Positions 42,981 through 50,122 of a stretch of DNA of 64,000 nt are shown one piece after another. The position numbers and the translations under genes were made by a program. The stretch spans positions 4,030,001-4,094,000 of the forward strand of contig NZ_PJMX01000001.1 in assembly GCF_002846415.1 (NCBI RefSeq). The letters run 5' to 3'. How positions within the stretch are numbered: the stretch's first letter is position 1; each line of letters opens with the position of its first letter. The DNA comes from Streptomyces sp. TLI_146. GTDB taxonomy: Bacteria; Actinomycetota; Actinomycetes; Streptomycetales; Streptomycetaceae. The notes below the pieces were generated by a model. The model did no database searches, was not told the DNA's origin, and saw nothing but the letters and a program-made list of their open reading frames with translations.

Positions 42981-43661
42981 CTAGCGCAGGTGGAGCTGCT
43001 GGCCCACGTAGATCAGGTTCGCGTCCTTCACGACGTCCTTGTTCAGCTCGAACAGCTTCTGCCAGCCGCCCTTCACACCGTGGGCCGCGGCGATCGAGCC
43101 GAGCGTGTCGCCGGAGACGACCTTGTACTCGCCGTCGCCGGTCTTGACCGGCGACGGGCGGGACTCGCCGCGCGAGGCAGGCGCGGACTCGCGCTTCGGG
43201 GCCGGGGCGGCCTTGGGCGCGGCCTTGGGCGCCGCCTTCTTCGGGGCGGCGGCGGAGCCGGACGTGTCCACGTCCGGGGACGAGCCACCGGCCGTCAGGT
43301 TGCCCGCACCGGCGCAGGACCAGGCACCCGGCCCCTGCATGGCGAGCAGCTTCTCGGCGGTGGCGATCTGCTGGCCCTTGGTGGCCAGGTCGGCGCGGGA
43401 GGCGTACTGCGTGCCGCCCGCCGCGGCCCAGGAGGACTGCGAGAACTGGAGGCCGCCGTAGTAGCCGTTGCCGGTGTTGATGGACCAGTTGCCGCCGGAC
43501 TCGCACTGGGCGACCGCGTCCCAGGTGGAGACCGAGGCGGCGGAGGCGGAGCCCGCGGCCATCAGCGGGGCGGCGACGGCCGCGCCGGTGACACCGGCGA
43601 GCGTGGCGACGCGGACGGCCTTGGACGGGCGGCGGTGCTTGCCCTTGCCGGAAAGCAGCAT
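42981..43661 (-). CDS. rpfA: Resuscitation-promoting factor with LysM domain
   Basis: A 226-residue secreted muralytic enzyme. Signal peptide (VATLAGVTGAAVAAPLMAAG), then the Rpf transglycosylase domain (STWDAVAQCESGGNWSINTGNGYYGGLQFSQSSW, with the catalytic Glu in CESGG), an Ala/Pro/Lys repeat linker (KAAPKAAPKAAPAPK) and a C-terminal LysM (YKVVSGDTLGSIAAAHGV...LIYVGQQLHL) that binds glycan. It cuts peptidoglycan during spore germination. The leader holds a c-di-AMP riboswitch, as for S. coelicolor rpfA, on which the symbol rests. Confidence 0.92.
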   Translation of the reverse strand: MLLSGKGKHRRPSKAVRVATLAGVTGAAVAAPLMAAGSASAASVSTWDAVAQCESGGNWSINTGNGYYGGLQFSQSSWAAAGGTQYASRADLATKGQQIATAEKLLAMQGPGAWSCAGAGNLTAGGSSPDVDTSGSAAAPKKAAPKAAPKAAPAPKRESAPASRGESRPSPVKTGDGEYKVVSGDTLGSIAAAHGVKGGWQKLFELNKDVVKDANLIYVGQQLHLR

Positions 43662-43670
43662 GGAGTTCTC

Positions 43671-43693
43671 CTCACCGACGCCTGCGAGGTGAG
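43671..43693 (-). promoter_or_regulatory. Hairpin covering the rpf ribosome binding site
   Basis: On the minus strand CTCACC (43693-43688) pairs with GGTGAG (43676-43671), and the second arm runs into GAGGAG, the ribosome site of the rpf gene, eight bases before its ATG. It lies just downstream of the riboswitch and could act as an expression platform that blocks translation, besides any transcription control. Confidence 0.55.
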
Positions 43694-43727
43694 CTGTCGG
43701 GTTCGGGCGAGTGAGTGGCCCGGCCGC

Positions 43728-43912
43728 GCCCCGGAAGGCGCGTCTTCACCCCAAGCCGGTCCCCTGGGCCGTCTCGTACGTCTCGCCGCGTGGCGTACGT
43801 CCCTCAACGGCCGGGCCCGGCGCTTACCTTGGGTCCCCCGCTCCTGCCTACGGCGCATCGAGCGTCGACTGTTCCCCACGACCGACGGCAGGATTCGGCG
43901 TTTCCGGTCGGA
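43728..43912 (-). ncRNA. c-di-AMP riboswitch (ydaO-yuaA class)
   Basis: The minus strand carries the conserved ydaO landmarks in order: CCGGAAACGCCGAATCCTGC, the AGGCAGGAGCGGGGGACCCA core, AGGTAAGCGC, and CTTGGGGTGAAGACGCGCC near the end; CCGGAA (43907-43902) and TTCCGG (43736-43731) close the basal helix. Such RNAs bind cyclic di-AMP and turn down wall-lytic genes; in S. coelicolor one controls rpfA. The transcription start would lie upstream, between here and the second rpf gene. The rest of the 463-base gap holds no gene. Confidence 0.93.
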
Positions 43913-44124
43913 GGGGCCCGTGGTGACGAGCGCTCCGACCGTAAACACACCAACCCCTGATGTTCAAAGGGGCACATCGGGGAGAAATCGCCCCCCGCAC
44001 CCCTTCCAGAACACCCGTTTCCGCAGGTCGGGGGCGTATCGCCCGTACCGGACCGACGGGACACGCCAGTTGACGGAAAGAGACCCATGTCTCACTTGCA
44101 CAGAAGTGGACATAGGCCCCTGAA

Positions 44125-45111
44125 CTACCCCTTGGCCGGGGCCGGGTTGTCCGTCTTTGTCGGGTTCTCGTTGGGGCTCAGATCCAGGCTCTGACCGGGC
44201 AGGATGAGGTTCGGGTCGGTGCCGATCGTCTTCTCGTTCGCCTTGTAGAGCGCGGACCAGCCGCCCTCGACCTTGTGCGAGCGCGAGATGTCCCACAGGT
44301 TGTCGCCGGGGCGGACGGTGTAGTCGCCGCCCCCGGTGAGCACGTCGCCCGACTCGCGTGAGTCGGCGTCACCTCGCGAGGCGTGCCGCCCCGATTCATG
44401 CGTGCTGTCCGTATTGCCCGGCTCGGTCGTCGCGGGGGTGCCGCCCTCGGCCGGGTCCGGCGTGCCGCGGTGCTTGCCGCCGGAGGCGGAGTCCGTGGAG
44501 CCGGTGGCGGGGTCGCTGGGCGTGGTGGACCCGGGCTCGCCGCTCGTGCCCGTGGACGGCTTGGACGGCGTCGTGGAGGGCTTGGGCGCGGTGGAGACCG
44601 AGCCGGACGGCTTGGTGGGCGCCGGAGCCGTCTTGGCGGGCGCGGACGGGGTGGCGGCGTCGGGGGTCGCGGCCCCCTCCTCCGAGGGGACGTACGGCGA
44701 GGGCGTGGCGCCCGGGTCGACGGCCGGGGCGCCGGCGCCGGAGGTGAGTCCGGAGACCGCCGAGCAGCTCGTGAAGGCCTTGGGGCCCTTCGCGGCGAGC
44801 ACCTTCTCGGCGATGGCTATCTGCTGCGAGCGGCTGGCCAGGTCGGGCCGCTCGGCGTACGACGTACCGCCGTAGGCCTGCCAGGTCTCCTGCGAGAGCT
44901 GGAGCCCGCCGTACAGTCCGTTGCCGAAGTCGGCGCTCCACGCGCCGCCGCTCTCGCACTCCGCGACGCGGTCCCACGTGGTCGCCGAGGCGGCGTTCGC
45001 GCCGCTCGCCGCGAAGAGCGGAAGGGCGAGGGCCGAGCCGGTCACCCCCGCCGCGACGACGAGTGCGGGAGCCTGGCGGGGTCGGCGGTGCCGTCCGTTC
45101 CCGGAGCGCAT
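44125..45111 (-). CDS. Second resuscitation-promoting factor with LysM domain
   Basis: A 328-residue secreted paralogue of the downstream rpf gene: signal peptide (PALVVAAGVTGSALALPLFAASGANA), Rpf domain (TTWDRVAECESGGAWSADFGNGLYGGLQLSQETW, catalytic Glu in CESGG), a Ser/Thr/Pro/Gly-rich spacer of about 150 residues, then LysM (YTVRPGDNLWDISRSHKVEGG...LILPGQSLDL). The long spacer would allow reach through the cell wall and is likely glycosylated or disordered. ATG at 45111 is chosen because the residues upstream are not signal-like. No c-di-AMP riboswitch is seen in its leader, unlike its neighbour. Confidence 0.92.
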   Translation of the reverse strand: MRSGNGRHRRPRQAPALVVAAGVTGSALALPLFAASGANAASATTWDRVAECESGGAWSADFGNGLYGGLQLSQETWQAYGGTSYAERPDLASRSQQIAIAEKVLAAKGPKAFTSCSAVSGLTSGAGAPAVDPGATPSPYVPSEEGAATPDAATPSAPAKTAPAPTKPSGSVSTAPKPSTTPSKPSTGTSGEPGSTTPSDPATGSTDSASGGKHRGTPDPAEGGTPATTEPGNTDSTHESGRHASRGDADSRESGDVLTGGGDYTVRPGDNLWDISRSHKVEGGWSALYKANEKTIGTDPNLILPGQSLDLSPNENPTKTDNPAPAKG

Positions 45112-45242
45112 GCTGTGGCCTTCCGTGTGACTACGTCTGTGACTGACGAGCCGGGTGTGGAACCCGGTTCCCGAGTCGAGGGGTGAACGTAGCCGTACTC
45201 GAACGCTTGTCACAAGTCGATGCACCCGCGATAACGCCAAAG

Positions 45243-46592
45243 TCACAGTTTTGACGGACCGTCAGTTCCAGCCGGCGTGAACTCGACCGGAAGCGTGCGC
45301 AGTCCGCGCATGATGAGCCCGCCGCGCCAGCGCAAATCGGCAGGATCCGCCCCGAGCCGCAGGTCAGGAAGGCGGCGCAACAGGGTCGCCAGCGCGGTCC
45401 TCGCCTCCAGCCGGGCGAGCGGGGCGCCCAGGCAGTAGTGGATGCCGTGGCCGTAGCCGAGGTGCTGGTTGTCGCGGCGGCCGAGGTCGAGCACGTCCGG
45501 GTCGGGGAACCGGCCGGGGTCGCGGTCGGCGGAGGCGAGGACGACGAGGACCGGGTCGCCGGCGGCGATGTCCTGCCCCCCGATCGTCAGCGGCCTGGTG
45601 GCGAACCGCCAGGTGGCGAGCTCCACGGGCCCGTCGTAGCGCAGCAGTTCCTCGACGCCGGTGTCCAGCAGGTCCGACTCCCCGGCCGCGAGCGAGGCCT
45701 GGAGCCGCTCGCGCTGGTCCGGGTTGCGCAGCAGCGCGTACACCCCGTTGCCGATGAGGTTCACGGTCGTCTCGAAACCGGCGAACAGGAGGATGAAGGC
45801 CATCGCGGCGGCCTCGTTCTCCGTGAGGTGCTCGCCGTGGTCGCTGGCGCGGATGAGTCCCGAGATAAGGTCCTCGCCCGGGTTCTCCCTTTTGCGGTGG
45901 ATGAGTTCGAGCAGATACCCGCGCATCTTCTTGACCGAGCGGGCCACGCCGCCGCGCGGGCCGCCGCCGTGCCGGATCATCATCCCGGCCCAGTCGCGGA
46001 AGTCGTCCTGGTCCTCGCGCGGCACGCCCAGCAGGTCGCAGATGGCGTAGATGGGCAGCGGGAAGGCGAACTCGTGGATGAGGTCGGCCTCGCCGCGCCC
46101 GGCGAACCCGTCGATGAGCCGGTCGGTCAACTCCTGCACCCGGGGCGCGAATTCGGCGACGGTACGGGGAGTGAACGCCTTCGACACCAGCCGCCGCAGC
46201 CGGGTGTGGTCCGGCGGGTCGATGTTGAGCAGATGCGTCATCAGATCGGCCTTGCGCTCGCCCGGGATGCCGGTCTTGCCCTTGGCGTGCGCGGGCTCGT
46301 CGTGGTGCGCGGGGTTCTTGGAGAGCCGCTGGTCGGCGAGCGCCTGCTTGGCGTCCGCGTACCGTGTCACGAGCCACGCCTCGACGCCGCTGGGCAGCTT
46401 GGTCCAGTGCACGGGCGAGTGCTCCCGCAGCCAGCCGTAGGCGGGGTACGGGTCGGTGGCGAACTCCCAGGTGAACATCTCCGGGGCCGGGGCCTCGCCG
46501 GCCGGGCGGGAGCCGGACACGGGGCACCCCGAGCCGGGCGGGGTCTGCGGGTGCGGGCTCTCGTCGGGGCCCTGCGGGGCGGGGGCGGGCAC
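45243..46592 (-). CDS. Cytochrome P450 (CYP107-like)
   Basis: A 449-residue bacterial class I P450. I-helix AFILLFAGFETTVN, K-helix EELLRYDG (ExxR) and the heme loop YGHGIHYCLGAPLARLEA with the Cys ligand are intact. The protein needs ferredoxin and reductase encoded elsewhere. Its start lies 5 bases after the stop of mazG, so it is the last gene of a three-gene run with mazG and the SurA-like gene. The same position in S. coelicolor is taken by a CYP107 family P450 linked to sporulation; that this is its orthologue is inferred from position and size. Confidence 0.92.
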   Translation of the reverse strand: MPAPAPQGPDESPHPQTPPGSGCPVSGSRPAGEAPAPEMFTWEFATDPYPAYGWLREHSPVHWTKLPSGVEAWLVTRYADAKQALADQRLSKNPAHHDEPAHAKGKTGIPGERKADLMTHLLNIDPPDHTRLRRLVSKAFTPRTVAEFAPRVQELTDRLIDGFAGRGEADLIHEFAFPLPIYAICDLLGVPREDQDDFRDWAGMMIRHGGGPRGGVARSVKKMRGYLLELIHRKRENPGEDLISGLIRASDHGEHLTENEAAAMAFILLFAGFETTVNLIGNGVYALLRNPDQRERLQASLAAGESDLLDTGVEELLRYDGPVELATWRFATRPLTIGGQDIAAGDPVLVVLASADRDPGRFPDPDVLDLGRRDNQHLGYGHGIHYCLGAPLARLEARTALATLLRRLPDLRLGADPADLRWRGGLIMRGLRTLPVEFTPAGTDGPSKL

Positions 46593-46597
46593 AGCCG

Positions 46598-47557
46598 TCA
46601 GCTCTTCTCCGCCGTACGGATCGCGTCCCGGTACGCGCGGGCCGCCGCCCGCAGCGCCGCCTCCGGGTCCGTGCCGTCGGCCTCCGCCGCGGCCGCGAGG
46701 GCGAGCAGACGGTAGCCGACGCCCTCGCCGGACGGCAGGGGGACGTCCAGGGAGGCGGTACGGGCGCGGGAGGCGAGCTTGGCCGCCAGGGCCAGGGCGG
46801 GCTGGCCGAGCGGGATGCCCTCGGTCACCGAGTCGCGCTGCTTCTCGGCGGCCTTCTGCCGCAGCCAGTGCTCCTTGACCTCCGCCGGCGTCTCGGCGCT
46901 CTCGTCGCCGAAGACGTGCGGGTGGCGGTGGATCAGCTTCTCCACGATCGTCCCGGCCACGTCGTCCACCGAGAACGGCTCCTCGGGGTCTTCCTCCGCG
47001 ATCCGGGCGTGGAAGACCACCTGGAGGAGCACGTCGCCGAGCTCCTCGCGCAGCTCGTCGCGGTCGCCCTCCTCCACCGCCTCGACCAGCTCGTACGCCT
47101 CCTCAAGGGCGTACTTCGCCAGCCCCTTGTGGGTCTGCTGGGACGACCACGGGCACTCGCGCCGGATCCGGTCCATGACCTGGACGAGGTCGAGCAGCCG
47201 GGCGCCCGGCAGGTCGTACGAGCCCGGCAGCAGCTCCAGGTCGGGCATGGCGACCCTGCCCGAGCCCGCGAGCCGGGCGAGCCCGTCGGTGAGCCGCCGG
47301 TCGCCCTCGCCGGAGGGGAGGACGACCACCGTACGGCCGCCGGCGCACGCCTCGACCAGCTCCCGCGCCTCCGGGTCCGCGATCTCGACCTCGACGCCCG
47401 CCTCGCGCAGATACGGCAGCTGCGGGTGCCCGGGGTCGGCGCACAGCACCTGGTCGGCGGCGCGCAGCGTCTGCCACGCGGGCCAGGACAGCAGTCCGGG
47501 CGCCACCCGGTGGCTGGCGGTGAGCAGGACGACGCGGCCGGGTTCTTCGAGAGTCAC
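46598..47557 (-). CDS. mazG: Nucleoside triphosphate pyrophosphohydrolase MazG (with YabN-like N terminus)
   Basis: A 319-residue house-cleaning enzyme. The MazG domain (residues about 125-225) has CPWSSQQTHKGL, EEAYELVEAVEEGD and ELREELGDVLLQVVFHA, with the Glu/Asp set that binds Mg for cleavage of NTPs to NMP and pyrophosphate. The first 110 residues (VVLLTASHRVAPGLLSWPAWQ...VLCADPGHPQLPYL) resemble the degenerate tetrapyrrole-methylase-like part of YabN proteins. The GTG at 47557 directly abuts GGGAG, so its ribosome site is unclear. It is 22 bases after the lipoprotein stop. Confidence 0.9.
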   Translation of the reverse strand: MTLEEPGRVVLLTASHRVAPGLLSWPAWQTLRAADQVLCADPGHPQLPYLREAGVEVEIADPEARELVEACAGGRTVVVLPSGEGDRRLTDGLARLAGSGRVAMPDLELLPGSYDLPGARLLDLVQVMDRIRRECPWSSQQTHKGLAKYALEEAYELVEAVEEGDRDELREELGDVLLQVVFHARIAEEDPEEPFSVDDVAGTIVEKLIHRHPHVFGDESAETPAEVKEHWLRQKAAEKQRDSVTEGIPLGQPALALAAKLASRARTASLDVPLPSGEGVGYRLLALAAAAEADGTDPEAALRAAARAYRDAIRTAEKS

Positions 47558-47579
47558 CTCCCGAACCTACCCCGAGCGG

Positions 47580-48239
47580 TCACCCGGTGACCGCGTCCCC
47601 TTCCTGGGGCCCGTTCTTGGTGACCTGGGCGATCCACGGCGTCTTGGTGTCGGCGAGCTGGATCGCCTTGTCGTCCCACGTCCCGTACCGCGGATTGACG
47701 TCGATCTTCAGCTTCTTCGACGCCTCGGTGAGCGTCCTGGTGACGGACGCCTGGCCCTGCGGGGTGGACAGGTCGGCGCCGGTCGCGGCGGCCAGCGCGG
47801 TCAGCTGGACCTGCTCGCGCACCGCGTCGTCGATCTGGCCCGGGGCGACGCCGCGCTGCTGGAGGAGCATGTCCGCGAACGCCTTCTCGCCGCCTGCCTG
47901 CTGGGCCATCGCGGCCCGGGCGTCCTGGAGCTGCTTGCGGGTGACGCTGACCCCGGCGTCGGCGGCGGCCCGGTCGAGGACCCGGTCGAAGATCAGGCCG
48001 TGCAGTTTGGCGCGGCTGAGCTGGCCGGTGTTCTTGATCAGCTGGGCGGCCTGCGGCGAGGCCTGCTGCGCCGTACGGACGTCCTTGACCTGGGACTGGA
48101 GCGCGGAGACCGGGATCCGGTCGCCGCCGACGACGGCCGCGGCGCCCGGGTGGGCCTCGCTGCCGCAGGCGGTCAGGAGTGGGCCCGCGCCGAGAAGCGC
48201 GACACAGAGGGCGAGTGCGGTGCGACGGCGGCGGTGCAA
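47580..48239 (-). CDS. SurA N-terminal-domain lipoprotein
   Basis: A 219-residue exported protein. The N terminus HRRRRTALALCVALLGAGPLLTACGSEA is a lipoprotein signal with lipobox LTAC. The rest matches the SurA/PrsA chaperone N-terminal domain (VVGGDRIPVSALQSQVKDV, DRVLDRAAADAGVSVTRKQLQ, FADMLLQQRGVAPGQIDDAV) without an obvious PPIase core. It probably helps exported proteins fold outside the membrane. A TTG at 48239 is five bases behind GGAGG and is preferred; the ATG at 48389 lies inside the nearby repeat element. First of the run with mazG and P450. Confidence 0.85.
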   Translation of the reverse strand: MHRRRRTALALCVALLGAGPLLTACGSEAHPGAAAVVGGDRIPVSALQSQVKDVRTAQQASPQAAQLIKNTGQLSRAKLHGLIFDRVLDRAAADAGVSVTRKQLQDARAAMAQQAGGEKAFADMLLQQRGVAPGQIDDAVREQVQLTALAAATGADLSTPQGQASVTRTLTEASKKLKIDVNPRYGTWDDKAIQLADTKTPWIAQVTKNGPQEGDAVTG

Positions 48240-48301
48240 AGGAGCCTCCCGGCGGATCGTGCGACAGTGCAGCGACCTGATGACCTTGCGGTGATCGATG
48301 T

Positions 48302-48492
48302 TAGGGCCTGTCCGGCGGCTCTGGTTGGCTTTCAGCCCCGAGGGCCTCTTCGGTGCTGGTGAGCGGTGGTCCGGTGCGTCCAGCTGCAAGGCGGAGGAGG
48401 GCGTCGACGCGGAGCGTCGGCAACCGACGACAACGCCGCAGATGGGCGTGCCGGACCACCGCGTGCCGACCAGAGCCGCCGGACAGGCCCTA
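48302..48492. mobile_element. MITE-like element with 24-bp terminal inverted repeats
   Basis: The ends TAGGGCCTGTCCGGCGGCTC... (48302-48325) and ...GAGCCGCCGGACAGGCCCTA (48469-48492) are perfect inverted repeats of 24 bp, extended to 28 with one mismatch. A nested pair, GCGGTGGTCCGG (48363-48374) and CCGGACCACCGC (48451-48462), lies inside. The 191 bases have no coding capacity. TA at both tips could be the duplicated target, as with IS630-type elements, whose transposase would act in trans. It is inserted between the SurA-like gene promoter side and the 3' end of the GtrA-family gene. Confidence 0.75.
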
Positions 48493-48924
48493 GGCAGTCT
48501 CAGTGGCGTGGGCCACTGATTCGCCCAACGATTCGGCCGTACCCGGGGTCTCGGGCCGCAGCATGATCGTCCGGGAGAGGACGAAGGTGACCGGAATGGC
48601 CGTCGCGGCGGCGATCAGCGGGGCCCAGGTGCTGCTGAGGCCGAGCAGGTCCACCAGGACGTACATCCCGGTCGTGGTGATCACGAAGTTGGCCGCGTTG
48701 GTGAGCGGGAAGAGCAGGAACTTCCGCCAGGTGGGCCGGGTGCGGTAGGTGAAGTACGAGGTGAGGAAGAACGAGCCGACCATGGCCAGCAGGAAGGCCG
48801 TGATGTGGGCGACGACGTACGGCACCCAGGGCAGGAAGAGCAGATAGAGGCCGTAGTACGTGCCCGTGTTCACCACCCCCACCAGGGCGAACCGGACGAT
48901 CTGGGCGGCGGTTCCCGGCTTCAT
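48490..48924 (-). CDS. GtrA-family membrane protein, ended by the MITE-like element
   Basis: A 144-residue protein with four membrane helices of the GtrA type (FALVGVVNTGTYYGLYLLF, AHITAFLLAMVGSFFLTSYFTY, NAANFVITTTGMYVLVDLL, AAATAIPVTFVLSRTIM). GtrA proteins move or hold polyprenyl-phosphate sugars used for cell-surface glycosylation. The ATG at 48924 overlaps the stop of the upstream GtrB-like gene. The stop codon TAG is formed by the last bases of the inverted repeat of the adjacent element, so the C terminus after the last helix is set by the insertion. Confidence 0.88.
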   Translation of the reverse strand: MKPGTAAQIVRFALVGVVNTGTYYGLYLLFLPWVPYVVAHITAFLLAMVGSFFLTSYFTYRTRPTWRKFLLFPLTNAANFVITTTGMYVLVDLLGLSSTWAPLIAAATAIPVTFVLSRTIMLRPETPGTAESLGESVAHATETA

Positions 48925-49940
48925 CGGCGGGCGAACTCCCGGTCGGTGCTGTCGCGGTCCGTGCTCCCGCCGCCGGTGGTCGCGCGGCCCGGCTGGCGCG
49001 GCACGCCGCCGGTTTCCTGGCCGGAAACGTTCGTCGACTGCACCAGGAAGTGCGGACGGCGCTTGACCTCGTAATAGATACGGCCGACGTATTCGCCGAC
49101 CACGCCCAGCATCACCATCTGCACTCCGGCCAGCGCGGTGACCACGACGAGCAGGGTGACATATCCGGGGGTGTCCACGCCGTTCACCATGGCGACACCG
49201 ACGATCCACGCGGAATACGCCGTGGCGATCCCGAGCAGCAGCATGCCCAGATAGACGGCGGCCCGCAGTGGCTTGTTGTTGAACGAGATGACCCCGTCCA
49301 GGCCGTAGTTCAGCAGTTTTCCGAACGTCCAGGCGGAACGTCCCTGTTCACGGACCGCATTCTCGTAACCGAACGTGGCGGTGGGGAATCCGACCCAGGC
49401 GAAGAGCCCCTTGGAGAAGCGGTTGTACTCGGTGAGTTCGAGTACCGCGTCGACCGTCCTGCGCGAGAGCATGCGGAAGTCTCCCACGCCGTCGACCAGT
49501 TCCACATCGACCAGGCGGTTGATCAGGCGGTAGTACAGGCGCGCGGTGAGGGTGCGCGTGACGCGGTCGCCCTTGCGGGTGCGCTGGGCGATCACCTGGT
49601 CGTGGCCCTGGGCGTGCAGGTCCATCATGCGGCCGATGAGCTCCGGCGGGTGCTGGAGGTCGGCGTCCATGATCACCACGGCGTCCCCGGCGGCGTGCCG
49701 CAGCCCGGCGAGCATCGCCGCCTCCTTGCCGAAGTTGCGGCTGAAGGAGACGTAGCGGGCGCGCGGATCGCGGGCGGCGATCTCCTGGAGCAGCGGGAAC
49801 GTGCGGTCCTTGCTGCCGTCGTCGACATAGAGGAGTTCGAATTCCGCGTCGAGCCGGGAGATTTCCTTGGTCACCTGATCATGGAAGCGGCCGATGATCT
49901 CCTCTTCGTTGAAGCAGGGCACGACAATCGAGATGAGCAC
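48921..49940 (-). CDS. GT2 glycosyltransferase, GtrB/DPM1-like
   Basis: A 339-residue enzyme. SIVVPCFNEEEIIGRF starts the GT-A fold; LLYVDDGSKDRT binds the nucleotide, MDADLQHPPE is the DxD metal site, and SRNFGKEAAM is characteristic of the polyprenyl-phosphate glycosyltransferases. Two C-terminal membrane helices (AVYLGMLLLGIATAYSAWIVG and YVTLLVVVTALAGVQMVMLGV) fit the GtrB type, which transfers a sugar to polyprenyl phosphate on the inner face. The tail is polar and disordered. Coupled to GtrA by a 4-base ATGA overlap; the two form one functional unit. Confidence 0.93.
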   Translation of the reverse strand: MLISIVVPCFNEEEIIGRFHDQVTKEISRLDAEFELLYVDDGSKDRTFPLLQEIAARDPRARYVSFSRNFGKEAAMLAGLRHAAGDAVVIMDADLQHPPELIGRMMDLHAQGHDQVIAQRTRKGDRVTRTLTARLYYRLINRLVDVELVDGVGDFRMLSRRTVDAVLELTEYNRFSKGLFAWVGFPTATFGYENAVREQGRSAWTFGKLLNYGLDGVISFNNKPLRAAVYLGMLLLGIATAYSAWIVGVAMVNGVDTPGYVTLLVVVTALAGVQMVMLGVVGEYVGRIYYEVKRRPHFLVQSTNVSGQETGGVPRQPGRATTGGGSTDRDSTDREFARR

Positions 49941-50122
49941 GGTTCTCCCCCGTCGATACGGAGTACGGCTGTGGCAGTCAACGAAGAACAGCCGGGCCAG
50001 ACGTCCGGGGCGGATTCACCGAATGACGACCGGGCGTCGATTAAGTGAACTGAACCCCCGGGCCGCTGATTTACGTGCAGCGGTCCGGCATATTCGACGG
50101 CAGCGAACAGCAGAGGATCCCC

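Noticed and set aside
45868..45880. GATAAG in the P450 gene as a possible TTA codon
   Set aside because: In frame it reads CTT ATC (Leu-Ile), so bldA is not needed.
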